Assembly: GCA_934663655.1 (NCBI GenBank)
Contig: CAKUKT010000051.1
Coordinates: forward strand, 1-11,874
From: an uncultured Victivallaceae bacterium
GTDB lineage: Bacteria; Verrucomicrobiota; Lentisphaeria; Victivallales; Victivallaceae
Direction of reading: 5' to 3'
DNA: 11,874 nt
Part shown: in pieces, positions 1-7,710 of the stretch
How positions within the stretch are numbered: position 1 is the first letter of the stretch
Layout: the number at the start of each line of letters is the position of its first letter
Position numbers and translations under genes: made by a program
Notes under the pieces: model-generated
Seen by the model: the letters and a program-made list of their open reading frames with translations, nothing else
The model's database searches: none
What the model was told of the DNA's origin: nothing

Positions 1-285
1 GTTGTGAGACTTGAAAGCCTTGGCCGAAAGACCGATGCCGGCGCCGACATCAACCAGACGGGTCCCCATCAGCCGCGCCTCGATCACCGGACCGGCGCCG
101 AGGTTCACCGTGAACATGTCCAGCGCATCGAGCAGACGATTGGGGATGTAGAGCGCCAGTACCTCGCCGACACTCGTCCCCTTCGAGAATGCGAATATAT
201 CACTGGCCTCATAATCACCGCCTCGAGCGGAGAAACCGAAAGCCGTCAAAATCGCAACCAGTGCGGCCAAACACAATTTTTTCAT
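1..285 (-). CDS. Exported protein of unknown function, N-terminal part (runs off the left edge)
   Basis: Only the first 95 codons are present; the gene continues to the left of position 1. The start is an ATG at 283-285 with a strong Shine-Dalgarno AAGGAG (293-298 on the plus strand as CTCCTT), 7 nt away. The N-terminus MKKLCLAALVAILTAF is a typical Sec signal peptide: two lysines, then a hydrophobic stretch, then small residues (FSARGG) where cleavage would be expected. There is no lipobox cysteine at that point. The mature part has alternating small and hydrophobic residues with many glycines (for example VNLGAGPVIEARLMG and VDVGAGIGLSAKAF), which would suit beta-strands of an envelope protein, but that is inference. 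I do not recognise the family. It is divergent from cpaB and shares its upstream region. Confidence 0.75.
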   Translation of the reverse strand, partial: MKKLCLAALVAILTAFGFSARGGDYEASDIFAFSKGTSVGEVLALYIPNRLLDALDMFTVNLGAGPVIEARLMGTRLVDVGAGIGLSAKAFKSHN

Positions 286-322
286 CAGAGAACTCCTTGT
301 AAAGCATGTTGTTGTCTGCCGG

Positions 323-381
323 TATACAACCGTCTGTTTCAGACTTGCCAATAAGTTAGCCGCATTTCACCGTTTTTGCAA
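323..381 (-). promoter_or_regulatory. Candidate promoters for the exported-protein gene
   Basis: Two sigma70-like candidates lie upstream on the minus strand. The distal one is TTGCAA (376-381), 17 nt, TAACTT (353-358). The proximal one is TTGGCA (346-351), 17 nt, TGTATA (323-328). The spacer of the proximal one carries an inverted repeat GTCTG-TTT-CAGAC (332-344) that could be an operator. The -10 boxes are weak, so I cannot say which is used. Confidence 0.35.
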
Positions 382-424
382 GGCAAAGCGATAAAAAAAA
401 ATGATTTTTTATTACCGTTACCGC

Positions 425-453
425 TTGAAAACCCGGCCGCCGGTATATATATT
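425..453 (+). promoter_or_regulatory. Sigma70-like promoter for cpaB-cpaF
   Basis: TTGAAA at 425-430, a 17-nt spacer, and TATATT at 448-453. The predicted transcription start is near 460, giving a leader of about 43 nt before the cpaB start at 503. Both hexamers and the spacer length are the same as in the metX promoter at 5066-5094. Confidence 0.65.
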
Positions 454-502
454 CCCTGCGTCAAGATCAATGATGACATCCGAGAGCTCACAGGAGAGGA
501 CA

Positions 503-1294
503 ATGCGGCAGAAAACATTATTGTTGCTGGCGGTGGTGTTCGGGATCATCGCTTTCGCGCTGACTTACCAGCAGCTCGAAGCGGAGAAGCGGCGGATCAG
601 CGGAGATGCGGAAACCGTGCTGCTGATCCGGGTCACCCGCAACATGGTCGAAGGCGAAGTGATCCGCGAAGGCGATGTAGCCAAAGCCGAAGTAAGCCGC
701 AGCCGGGAGAGTTCGGTACTCAGCCGGGAACTGCCCTGGAGCGAAGTGGCCAGCGTGGTCGGCAGGGAACTCGACACCTCGGTGTCAGCCAATCAGCTGC
801 TCCAGCGAACCGATCTCAAACCCCTGACCCAGCGTCACGGTTTCAACAGCGTCATTCAGCCCGGCTGGCGTGCGGTGTCGATACCTGTCGATCCGGTCTC
901 ATCGGTGAACAATCTGATTCAACCCAACGACAATGTCGACATCATCGGCACCTTCCGATTCCCGGATGTCCGCGGCGACGCCTCGCTCGATACGGTGACC
1001 TTGACGCTGCTTCAGGACGTCAAGGTGCTGGCAGTCGGCAACCGCTGGGGCAGTCGTTCACTCGATCCGTCGGGAGCGCGCACCTACGGCACCATCACGC
1101 TGCAGCTCCATCCGGACGAAGTGGAAATGATTATTTTCGCCTCCCAGAAGGGCAAACTGACGCTCTCGTTGCGCAATTTCGAAGATGAACGCATCTCCCG
1201 CGACATCGAAAAACGCAGCGTGAACTTCAAGTTGCTCGAGGAGGAGATCCCCAAATACAACGAACGACGCGAAAACCGCCGGGGGCTGAATTGA
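503..1294 (+). CDS. cpaB: Flp/Tad pilus assembly protein CpaB (RcpC family)
   Basis: 263 residues. CpaB/RcpC is an envelope protein of Tad (Flp) pilus systems, thought to sit with the secretin in the periplasm. Residues 5-21 form a single hydrophobic N-terminal anchor. A SAF domain follows at about 38-104 (IRVTRNMVEGEVIREGD, then GRELDTSVSANQLLQRTDL), and the RcpC/CpaB domain at about 120-225 (WRAVSIPVDPVSSVNNLIQP, NDNVDIIGTF, TITLQLHPDEVEMIIFASQKG). The C-terminus is charged. I chose the ATG at 503 because it has GGAGAGGA 2 nt upstream and begins right at the membrane anchor; the frame stays open back to 401, but that extension has no ribosome site and no family similarity. The TGA stop overlaps the TTG start of the next gene, so the two are probably coupled in translation. 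Family assignment is strong; function in this organism is inferred. Confidence 0.9.
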   Translation: MRQKTLLLLAVVFGIIAFALTYQQLEAEKRRISGDAETVLLIRVTRNMVEGEVIREGDVAKAEVSRSRESSVLSRELPWSEVASVVGRELDTSVSANQLLQRTDLKPLTQRHGFNSVIQPGWRAVSIPVDPVSSVNNLIQPNDNVDIIGTFRFPDVRGDASLDTVTLTLLQDVKVLAVGNRWGSRSLDPSGARTYGTITLQLHPDEVEMIIFASQKGKLTLSLRNFEDERISRDIEKRSVNFKLLEEEIPKYNERRENRRGLN

Positions 1295-3030
1295 TCCGAC
1301 TGGATATACATCAACCGGGAGCAACGCCCGCGTCGGCGGAACTTCCCAACGGAATCTATCTCATCGGTTCGACCGACGATTGTCAGATTCAAATTCCCCG
1401 GCCGGAGATCTCCTCCCGCCACGCCCGGCTCGTCGTCGCCGAACGCCGGGTCACCATCATGGATCTCGGCAGTCGGAACGGTACCTTCATCAATGACGGC
1501 GATGCAATTTTTCCCAACACCCCCCACGACCTCTCCGATGGAGCGCGGCTCAGAATCGGCCGGGCGGAACTGTATGTTAAAATTCCGCAGCCCGTAAAGA
1601 ATCCGACAACACCGGCTGAACCTGGTTCCGTCCCGGCGCCGGTACAGACCTCCAGCGCACCCCAACCGGCAAACCGGGTGAATGAAATCGATTTCGGAGC
1701 CAAGGCGGCAGTGCCGCTGCTGCAAATCTCCGGCGTTCCCGCCTCCCTCCGTCAGCTGGCCCAGGAGATCAAGAAACGGGCTCATCGGGAACTTCTCACC
1801 CGCCTGAACCTCAAGAAACTTGCGCTTTCCGGCGTCTCCGAGGAGGAACTTAAAAACCAGGCCAAAAAAATGATCGCGGAGATCCTCTCCCAGCTCACCA
1901 TCCGCCTGCCCCGGGAACTGCCGCTGGAACTTATCGAAAGAGAGCTGGTTCAGGAGGCGATCGGCCTCGGACCGCTTGAATATCTGATCAGCCGCGACGA
2001 CATCACCGAAATCATGGTCAACGGCCCCGATCAGATCTACGTTGAAAAAGGCGGCGTACTTTACCGCACCGACACCGCGTTTGCCGACAGCGACCAGGTG
2101 CTGTCGGCGATCGAACGAATCGTAGCTCCGCTCGGCCGCCGGATCGATGAGAGTTCACCGATGGTGGATGCCCGGCTCCCTGACGGATCGCGCGTAAATG
2201 CGATTATCCCGCCGTTATCGCTGGTGGGACCGTCGATTACGATCCGGAAATTCTCGAAAAAAAGATTGCGCAGCGAAGACCTGATCAGCTTCGGTTCTCT
2301 ATCGCCGGAGATGATGAGGTTTCTCGCGGTCTGCGTGGCGGTCAGAAAAAATATCCTGATCTCCGGCGGCACCGGGTCCGGCAAGACGACGCTGCTCAAC
2401 GTGCTCAGCGACTTTCTGCCGAACCGGGAACGGATCGTCACCATCGAGGACGCCGCCGAACTGCAGCTGCATCAGGAACATATCGTCCGGCTCGAATCCC
2501 GTCCCCCCAACATCGAAGGCCGGGGAGCCGTCACCATCCGCGACCTCGTCCGCAACTCCCTGCGCATGCGTCCGGACCGGATCGTCGTCGGGGAATGCCG
2601 CGGCGGCGAGGCCCTCGATATGCTCCAGGCTATGAATACCGGCCACGACGGCAGCTTGACCACCATTCACGCCAACAGCCCGCGCGACGCGCTGTCGCGG
2701 CTTGAAACCCTGGTGCTGATGGCCGGCTTCGACCTGCCGCTCCGGGCGATTCGCGAACAGGTCGCCAGCGCAATCAACATCGTCGTACAGATTTCCCGGG
2801 AACGCGACGGCAGTCGCAAGGTGGTAAATATCAGTGAGATCACCAAAATGGAGGGGGAGATCATCACCATGCAGGATCTCTTCGTCTTCAGACACACCGG
2901 CTGGGATCGGGAAGGCCGCATCGTCGGCGTATTCGAACCGACCGGCAGCATTCCAACCTTCATGGAGGAGATCGAACGCGCTCAACTGGAACTGGATATC
3001 GGTATTTTCAGCCGTCCCCGCCAGCAGTAA
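1291..3030 (+). CDS. cpaF: FHA-domain CpaF/TadA-type secretion ATPase
   Basis: 579 residues. It is a cytoplasmic hexameric ATPase of the type II/IV secretion superfamily, which powers Flp pilus assembly with TadB/TadC-like membrane proteins. Residues 1-97 are a forkhead-associated domain, a phosphothreonine reader (SSRHARL at 41-47, [12 protein letters not shown] at 57-68). A Pro/Ala-rich linker (about 100-127) leads to the CpaF N-terminal region (about 150-330) and the RecA-like core. Walker A is GGTGSGKT at 359-366, the Asp box [12 protein letters not shown] at 382-393, Walker B near RIVVGE at 430-435 and the His box TTIHANS at 457-463; all catalytic motifs look intact. The start is TTG at 1291, in the overlap TTGA with the cpaB stop and with GGGGG 5 nt upstream; no ATG lies near the FHA N-terminus. 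Plain CpaF proteins are usually about 400-500 residues, and the FHA domain accounts for the extra length. No tadB, tadC, secretin or flp pilin gene is in the window. Confidence 0.92.
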   Translation: MIRLDIHQPGATPASAELPNGIYLIGSTDDCQIQIPRPEISSRHARLVVAERRVTIMDLGSRNGTFINDGDAIFPNTPHDLSDGARLRIGRAELYVKIPQPVKNPTTPAEPGSVPAPVQTSSAPQPANRVNEIDFGAKAAVPLLQISGVPASLRQLAQEIKKRAHRELLTRLNLKKLALSGVSEEELKNQAKKMIAEILSQLTIRLPRELPLELIERELVQEAIGLGPLEYLISRDDITEIMVNGPDQIYVEKGGVLYRTDTAFADSDQVLSAIERIVAPLGRRIDESSPMVDARLPDGSRVNAIIPPLSLVGPSITIRKFSKKRLRSEDLISFGSLSPEMMRFLAVCVAVRKNILISGGTGSGKTTLLNVLSDFLPNRERIVTIEDAAELQLHQEHIVRLESRPPNIEGRGAVTIRDLVRNSLRMRPDRIVVGECRGGEALDMLQAMNTGHDGSLTTIHANSPRDALSRLETLVLMAGFDLPLRAIREQVASAINIVVQISRERDGSRKVVNISEITKMEGEIITMQDLFVFRHTGWDREGRIVGVFEPTGSIPTFMEEIERAQLELDIGIFSRPRQQ

Positions 3031-3070
3031 AAAGCATATCGTCAGACGAAGCTGGTCATGTTTTCCAGGG

Positions 3071-3095
3071 GGGGGATACCTTCAATCCCCCTTTT
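3071..3095 (+). terminator. Rho-independent terminator after cpaF
   Basis: A perfect 7-bp stem GGGGGAT / ATCCCCC (3071-3077 and 3085-3091) with a 7-nt loop ACCTTCA is followed at once by TTTT (3092-3095). It lies 40 nt after the cpaF stop. The reverse strand has no T-run after the stem, so it should work mainly for the plus-strand operon. It shows that the pilus transcription unit ends after two genes. Confidence 0.75.
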
Positions 3096-3096
3096 G

Positions 3097-3142
3097 ACCG
3101 GCCGGGAAGCAGCGCCACGCGTTTCCAGCCGCTCCGGCCGGT
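3097..3142. repeat. Inverted repeat with long loop between the convergent cpaF and metW genes
   Basis: ACCGGCCGG (3097-3105) and CCGGCCGGT (3134-3142) form 9-bp arms around a 28-nt loop. A smaller hairpin CCGGA-GAACCT-TCCGG follows at 3154-3169. Neither has a T-run on the minus strand, so they are not canonical terminators for metW, but they are the only candidates for its 3' end. I see no gene in 3031-3200. Confidence 0.4.
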
Positions 3143-3200
3143 TGATTATGCGTCCGGAGAACCTTCCGGCAACCCCCGTCGAACCGCGAGGACACGCGCC

Positions 3201-3833
3201 TTACTTGACCGAAGCGCCGCGCTTCTCCAGCACAAACACACAGCCTACCGCAAAGAGATTTGGCATCGCCATCGTCAGGCGGGGAAAACGCGCCGCAATC
3301 GGGCTTTCCCCGATGATCGTGATATCGAGTTTGCGACAGAGTTCCCGGAAGTCGCGCAACGTCGAAAAATGGATATTCGGCGTATCGTACCAATGGTAGG
3401 GCATCTGGCTGCTGCGCGGCATCTTACCGGCAAAGAAAACCTGCAGCCGGCTGCTCCAGTGGCCGAAATTGATCACGCTTACCGCCGCACGCCGACCGAC
3501 CCGGACAATCCGGCTCAACACCCGGTCCGGACGCAACGTCTCCTGAAGCGTATGGCTGAGCACCACCAGATCAAAGGAGTCGTCACCGGCGAAATCAAGA
3601 TCGTCGTTGAGATCGCGCTGAATCACCGGCACCCCGTTGGCGATACAGCGGATGATCGATTCCTGATCGATCTCCATGCCGAGAACTTCCGCCCCCCGCT
3701 CCTGCTGAAGACGGTGGAGAAAAGCGCCGTCTCCGCAGCCGAGGTCAAGCACCCGGTCGCCCCGGGAAACCATTCCGGCGATAATTTCAAGATCGCGCCG
3801 CCGGTTGAGATCGAGATCACGCCGCTTAACCAT
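3201..3833 (-). CDS. metW: Methionine biosynthesis protein MetW (SAM-methyltransferase fold)
   Basis: 210 residues, the usual MetW length. MetW proteins are encoded next to metX in many bacteria and are needed with MetX for homoserine activation in several of them; the chemistry of MetW itself is not settled. Residues 28-36 (VLDLGCGDG) are SAM-binding motif I, and LGMEID at 51-56 is the acidic end of strand 2. The stretch MPYHWYDTPNIHFSTLRDF (144-162) is a MetW signature. Start ATG at 3831-3833 has an excellent Shine-Dalgarno GGAGGTG (3838-3844 as CACCTCC) 4 nt upstream, inside the end of metX. It overlaps the metX stop by 8 nt, so the pair is surely co-transcribed and probably coupled. Confidence 0.92.
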   Translation of the reverse strand: MVKRRDLDLNRRRDLEIIAGMVSRGDRVLDLGCGDGAFLHRLQQERGAEVLGMEIDQESIIRCIANGVPVIQRDLNDDLDFAGDDSFDLVVLSHTLQETLRPDRVLSRIVRVGRRAAVSVINFGHWSSRLQVFFAGKMPRSSQMPYHWYDTPNIHFSTLRDFRELCRKLDITIIGESPIAARFPRLTMAMPNLFAVGCVFVLEKRGASVK

Positions 3834-4986
3834 GGAACACCTCCCGTTGATGCCGGAGAAAATCCCGGATCATCCGGCCAAGCGTATCGACTTCGAGCAG
3901 AAATGCGTCGTGCCCGTAACTGGATTTGATTTCACAAAACGACACGGTTTTGCGGTTGCGCAGCAGGGCATCGACAATGCGCTTTGACTGCACCGTCGGG
4001 AAAAGCCAGTCGCTGGAAAACGCTACCACCAGAAACGCCGCCTTAACCGGTTCCAGGGCTTTCACGAGATCCCCGCCGGTACGGGCGGTGAGATCAAAAT
4101 AATCGGTGGCGCGGGTGATGTAGAAATAGCTGTTGGCATCAAAACGTTCCACAAAACGGCGTCCCTGATGCTCAAGGTAACTCTCCACCGCGAAGTCGTA
4201 GTTGAAGGCGAAGTTGTAGTCGTCGTTCTCGTTGTTCTGGAGGGAACGACCGAACTTGCGGCTCATCGACTCCTCGGAGAGGTAGGTGATGTGCGCGAGC
4301 ATCCGGGCCGCGGCCAGTCCTTTGTCCGGAGAGTTCTCCTGGGTGTAATTCCCCTGATTCCAGTTGGGATCGGCCTTGATCGCCTCCCGGGCCACCCAGT
4401 CGAACGCGATATTCTGGGGCGAAAACTGACTGGCCGTCGCGATCGGCACCACTCCAGCCATCGCGTCTGGATAACTGACCGCCCACTGAAGCACCTGCAT
4501 GCCTCCCATGGAACCGCCGACCACCGCCAGCAGTTTTTTGATTCCGAGGTGATCGATCAGCCGTTTCTGAGCCCGCACCATATCCCGGACCGTTATAACC
4601 GGAAAATCCATATTATACGGTTTGCCGGTGTCCGGATCGATCGACTGCGGACCGGTGGAACCGGAACAGCCGCCAATCACGTTGGAACAGATCACGAAGT
4701 AACGGTCCGTATCGATATATTTGCCCGGACCGATCATCTCGTCCCACCAGCCGGGTTTACGGTCGGTCGGCGCGTGACGACCACAAACATGCGCATCGCC
4801 GGAGAGAGCGTGAGTTATCAGCACCGCGTTATCACCGGCAGGTGCAAGCGTACCGACGGTTTCGTAGCGAATATTGACCTCCGGGAGAGTGCGGCCGCAA
4901 TCGAGTTCGAGCGGCTCCTCAAACCGATAATCCCGGGGAACGGTCAGAAGCAGTTTTTCTGCGGACAAACTTTCGATTTTTCCCAA
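3826..4986 (-). CDS. metX: Homoserine O-acyltransferase MetX
   Basis: 386 residues from the start given here. MetX transfers an acyl group (acetyl, or succinyl in some MetX proteins) to homoserine, the first committed step of methionine synthesis, in the cytoplasm. It is an alpha/beta-hydrolase fold: nucleophile Ser159 in GGSMGG (157-162), Asp326 in SSDWLFP, His359 in SYGHDAF, so the triad is complete. The oxyanion and binding stretch HALSGDAHVCG (59-69) is also typical. Whether it uses acetyl- or succinyl-CoA cannot be read with confidence; the linked metW leaves both open. The start is doubtful. TTG at 4984-4986 is the first possible start after an in-frame stop, and GGA abuts it directly, which is poor spacing. 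An ATG at 5027-5029 with GGGGGG upstream lies in the next frame and would join metX if the T-run at 4977-4981 were one base shorter. Confidence 0.9.
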   Translation of the reverse strand: MGKIESLSAEKLLLTVPRDYRFEEPLELDCGRTLPEVNIRYETVGTLAPAGDNAVLITHALSGDAHVCGRHAPTDRKPGWWDEMIGPGKYIDTDRYFVICSNVIGGCSGSTGPQSIDPDTGKPYNMDFPVITVRDMVRAQKRLIDHLGIKKLLAVVGGSMGGMQVLQWAVSYPDAMAGVVPIATASQFSPQNIAFDWVAREAIKADPNWNQGNYTQENSPDKGLAAARMLAHITYLSEESMSRKFGRSLQNNENDDYNFAFNYDFAVESYLEHQGRRFVERFDANSYFYITRATDYFDLTARTGGDLVKALEPVKAAFLVVAFSSDWLFPTVQSKRIVDALLRNRKTVSFCEIKSSYGHDAFLLEVDTLGRMIRDFLRHQREVFHG

Positions 4987-5065
4987 TCCTTTTCAAATCC
5001 TGGACGACTTCGGAGAACCCACACGCCATGGATCCCCCCGGTAACATCTCAATGAGTAATTTATT

Positions 5066-5094
5066 AATATAGCACCTGGAAGGGCTGCTTTCAA
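5066..5094 (-). promoter_or_regulatory. Sigma70-like promoter for metX-metW
   Basis: On the minus strand: TTGAAA (5089-5094), 17-nt spacer, TATATT (5066-5071). The -35 box overlaps the TGA stop of the glycosyltransferase gene (5091-5093). Predicted transcription start is near 5059, giving a leader of about 70 nt. I looked for a SAM riboswitch in that leader and did not recognise one. Confidence 0.6.
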
Positions 5095-6938
5095 TCCCCG
5101 TGGAAACAGGCCCGCATGATCCACTCACCTCCAACCGGCGCCCCATCCAGGGTGCTGCGCCGATAATCGCGCTGCCGGTCGATGATGGCGGTCACCCCCT
5201 CGGCAACGCTGATGATGCGCAGCGATAGCTCGCCCTCCGGCGCGTTGACTGAAAAACGCAGATTGTTTTCTCCAGGTTCCAGCCGGACCAGTTCCCTGCG
5301 CCCGTTGACGGAAAAAACGAGATCACCGCCTGCCGGTGAAAAAATTTTCCATTCCAGTTCAAATTCATCCGGTACATTGCAGAAGCGTTTGCCGATCACC
5401 GCCCCCGGAAAGAGCGGCCGGTCGCGCCACCCCCCGAAAGTCTGCGGTCCGTGGTCGAAAACCTGAGTTTCCGGATTTCCGAGCCGAATCTCGGTGCCGT
5501 CGGGGCGAACCAGACGCATCACCGCAGCTTCAAGGTTGTCCCGATAGAAATCACACGCCGAAACCGAGATCCATACCCCCCCGAGCAACGCCGCGCCGCA
5601 GCCGGCCAGCACCAGCGGTCGTCGTTCCGCCGGAGCACGGCGGCAGCGCCGCAGCAGCGTGGCGATAAAAAACCCACCGGCGATCGCCAGCTCCGGAATG
5701 ATCGGCGCCCGGAAACGGGAGAGATTGTAGAATACCGCCACCGCCCCCCAGTACAACACTATGAATCCGAAGAGCAACACAACCCGGCAGTCATGCCGCC
5801 GGAACAACCTGCCGAGCAACAGCAGCATGCCGGCAAGTCCCAGTGAAACCACCACCGCGCTCCGTCCCGGCAGCAGATAATTCAAAACCACCGATGCCCT
5901 GCCCTCGCCATATAAAGACACGTTGTTAGGTACTTCCCGGTGATCCCAGAAAAAGAGCAGCTTACGGAACTGCAACTCCAGAAACGCCGCCGGTTCGGTT
6001 GTGAACCACTCCCACATCTGCGCGGCAACCGAAGTTCCCGCTTCGGCGCGCGCCATCATACGATGAAACGATTCCGGGTACTCCATCGGTCCCGCCGGAA
6101 GCCCGGGATCCCGGCCGCAGGGAGGAGCTTCCGGAGTGTTGCCGAGCGCCAACACCGCCCCGGCCGCAGTCGATGGACCGGAAAGTTCCCCGCGCGCCCG
6201 GGTGTTGTAAAGCGAAAACGGCAGTTGCACCAATATCACGCCAAGCATAAACAATCCCATCGCCGCCCCACACCGACGCCACGAAATCCGCTTTTGATGC
6301 GCCACCATCACCAACAACAGCAGCGGCAACGGCGTAAGCAACCAGATATTGCCGCGAGTGGCAATGGCGATGCCGCAGACGATTCCCGCCCCGCCCCAAC
6401 GCCACAACGCCGGCAGAGCGACGGCACGCAGGGTGAGATAAAAGAGCAGCGCGAGATTGAAGGTCTGAAGGGTTTCATTCTGATGGAACGGGGTGTAGAG
6501 CAGCAGCGGCGTCGAAATCGCCCCCAGCAACGCAGCATACAACCCCGCCTTTCGGCCTCCGAAAATCGCCCCGGACAAACCACACAACCATACCGTCGCC
6601 GCACCGAGCAGCGACTGCACAACAATTACAAAGATAACCGACGACCCGGAAAGCAGGTTGAGCAGCGGCAGAAATACCGCGTAATAGAAGGGCTGATAGT
6701 AAAATTCCGGCGGGAAAATCCCGGAGGCGATCTCCCGGCCAAGGCGCATGTAGGTGCACAGGTCGCTCGCGCTGGAGGGAGTGAATACACTGTTGTAGCC
6801 GCCGTTAACGGAACCAAGTTCCCAGGCGACCAGAATGCGCAGCAGCCAGCCGGCGAAAGTGATAACTCCAAGCCGGATAAAAAATCCGCCGCGGCTGCGG
6901 TGAGGCGCGGCGGAAACCGACGGATGACGCCGCTTCAA
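5091..6938 (-). CDS. GT39/ArnT-type membrane glycosyltransferase with C-terminal extracytoplasmic domain
   Basis: 615 residues. Enzymes of this GT-C superfamily transfer a sugar from a lipid-linked donor on the outer face of the inner membrane; donor and acceptor here are unknown. The first membrane helix is at about 20-40. It is followed by an extracytoplasmic loop with acidic Asp59 (SASDLCTYMRLGREIASG region) and YYQPFYYAVFLPLL (80-93), the arrangement typical of the family. Further helices cover about 98-120, 131-150, 157-177, 183-212, 224-242, 360-377, 386-404, 412-428 and 441-460. SRFRAPIIPELA (407-418) matches the late conserved R-F-R-x-P motif. Residues about 470-615 are soluble and beta-rich, like a carbohydrate-binding or jelly-roll module. 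Start is TTG at 6936-6938, overlapping the frr stop as TTGA, with AAGGAG (6950-6955) 11 nt upstream; no ATG occurs before the first helix. Confidence 0.75.
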   Translation of the reverse strand: MKRRHPSVSAAPHRSRGGFFIRLGVITFAGWLLRILVAWELGSVNGGYNSVFTPSSASDLCTYMRLGREIASGIFPPEFYYQPFYYAVFLPLLNLLSGSSVIFVIVVQSLLGAATVWLCGLSGAIFGGRKAGLYAALLGAISTPLLLYTPFHQNETLQTFNLALLFYLTLRAVALPALWRWGGAGIVCGIAIATRGNIWLLTPLPLLLLVMVAHQKRISWRRCGAAMGLFMLGVILVQLPFSLYNTRARGELSGPSTAAGAVLALGNTPEAPPCGRDPGLPAGPMEYPESFHRMMARAEAGTSVAAQMWEWFTTEPAAFLELQFRKLLFFWDHREVPNNVSLYGEGRASVVLNYLLPGRSAVVVSLGLAGMLLLLGRLFRRHDCRVVLLFGFIVLYWGAVAVFYNLSRFRAPIIPELAIAGGFFIATLLRRCRRAPAERRPLVLAGCGAALLGGVWISVSACDFYRDNLEAAVMRLVRPDGTEIRLGNPETQVFDHGPQTFGGWRDRPLFPGAVIGKRFCNVPDEFELEWKIFSPAGGDLVFSVNGRRELVRLEPGENNLRFSVNAPEGELSLRIISVAEGVTAIIDRQRDYRRSTLDGAPVGGEWIMRACFHGD

Positions 6939-7504
6939 ACCGTCATCAACTCCTTTTCCTTGTTCGCGAGCATACTGTCGAGAATACCGATGTAACGGTC
7001 GGTGAGCTTCTGAATGTCGTCGAGCATCTTCTTGAGCTCATCTTCAGTGAGTTCTCCGCCCTTCTGAGCCTTTTTGGCGATTTCGTTGCCGTCGCGGCGG
7101 ATATTGCGGAGCGCGACCTTGGCCTCTTCGGTCTCAACCTTAGCCTGTTTACTGAGGGCGGTACGCCGTTCCTGGCTGAGTTCCGGGATCGGCAGTTTGA
7201 TGGTACGGCCGTCACTCATCGGAGTAATGCCGAGCGTAGAGGCCAGAATCGCCTTTTCTATCGCGGAAACAGCGGAGGTATCCCACGGCTGAATCACCAG
7301 CAGTCGGGGTTCCGGAGCGGTGATACCGGCGATCTCCCGCAGCCGGGTGGGAGTGCCGTAGTAGGGAACCATCATGTTCTCCACCAGCGCCGGAGAAGCC
7401 TTGCCGGTACGAATGGCGACAAAACTGTTCTTGAGCGCTTCCTCGGTTTTCATCATATGTTCTTCGATGACGTCGAGCAACAGACCGATATCGGGACAAT
7501 CCAT
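6935..7504 (-). CDS. frr: Ribosome recycling factor
   Basis: 189 residues, close to the usual 185. RRF acts with EF-G to split the 70S ribosome after termination, in the cytoplasm. The whole chain matches the family: SFVAIRTGKASPALVENM (27-44) leads into the PYYGTPT motif (48-54) and domain II (about 55-104, LLVIQPWD and IEKAILASTLGITPMSDG). The C-terminal helices carry LRNIRRDGNEIAKKAQK (132-148) and DDIQKLTDRYI (162-172). ATG at 7502-7504 has AAGGAG 8 nt upstream. The gene has its own promoter and is coupled to a glycosyltransferase downstream. In many bacteria frr follows pyrH (often rpsB-tsf-pyrH-frr); here pyrH is not adjacent. Confidence 0.97.
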   Translation of the reverse strand: MDCPDIGLLLDVIEEHMMKTEEALKNSFVAIRTGKASPALVENMMVPYYGTPTRLREIAGITAPEPRLLVIQPWDTSAVSAIEKAILASTLGITPMSDGRTIKLPIPELSQERRTALSKQAKVETEEAKVALRNIRRDGNEIAKKAQKGGELTEDELKKMLDDIQKLTDRYIGILDSMLANKEKELMTV

Positions 7505-7555
7505 GATTTCCGCTCCTTCCGCTGGGATTTCTGCCTTGATTATTGACGATATTGT

Positions 7556-7584
7556 AAGATAAGGCTTTTTTATTGGAAAATCAA
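7556..7584 (-). promoter_or_regulatory. Sigma70-like promoter for frr
   Basis: On the minus strand: TTGATT (7579-7584), 17-nt spacer, TATCTT (7556-7561), about 52 nt before the frr start. The stretch around it is AT-rich against a GC-rich background, as expected of a promoter. Confidence 0.6.
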
Positions 7585-7615
7585 GTGTTCCGGCAATAAA
7601 AAGTCGCCATTTCCT

Positions 7616-7632
7616 CCCCGACCGAAGCGGGG
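7616..7632 (-). terminator. Possible weak terminator between the MetF-type gene and frr
   Basis: Read on the minus strand, CCCCG-C-TTCG-G-T-CGGGG is a six-pair stem with one bulged T and a stable UUCG-type tetraloop, followed after about 13 nt by TTTTT. The T-run is too far for a standard terminator. A second inverted repeat, CCGGAG / CTCCGG (7672-7677 and 7696-7701), sits just past the MetF-type stop. Either could end or attenuate the ddh operon. The 206-nt gap 7505-7710 holds no gene that I can support. Confidence 0.35.
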
Positions 7633-7710
7633 AACCGCCGTCCGGTCATGCCGCCGGGGGCATTCAGAGTTCCGGAGAAACATCCCGGGGGAAACCTCCG
7701 GCGCAGCTCC

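Noticed and set aside
401..502. Longer CpaB starting upstream of 503
   Set aside because: The extension would run over the predicted promoter (425-453), lacks a Shine-Dalgarno and does not resemble CpaB N-termini.
4168..5055. 295-codon plus-strand open frame
   Set aside because: Antisense to metX; the strand with the catalytic triad and metW overlap is the real one.
4987..5090. SAM riboswitch before metX
   Set aside because: I compared the leader by eye with the core patterns of SAM-I and SAM-II and found no convincing match. A covariance search could still overturn this.
5940..6995. 351-codon plus-strand open frame
   Set aside because: Antisense to the glycosyltransferase and the 3' end of frr. 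It is rich in Arg, Gln and Pro, as expected of a GC-driven shadow frame, and has no recognisable domain.
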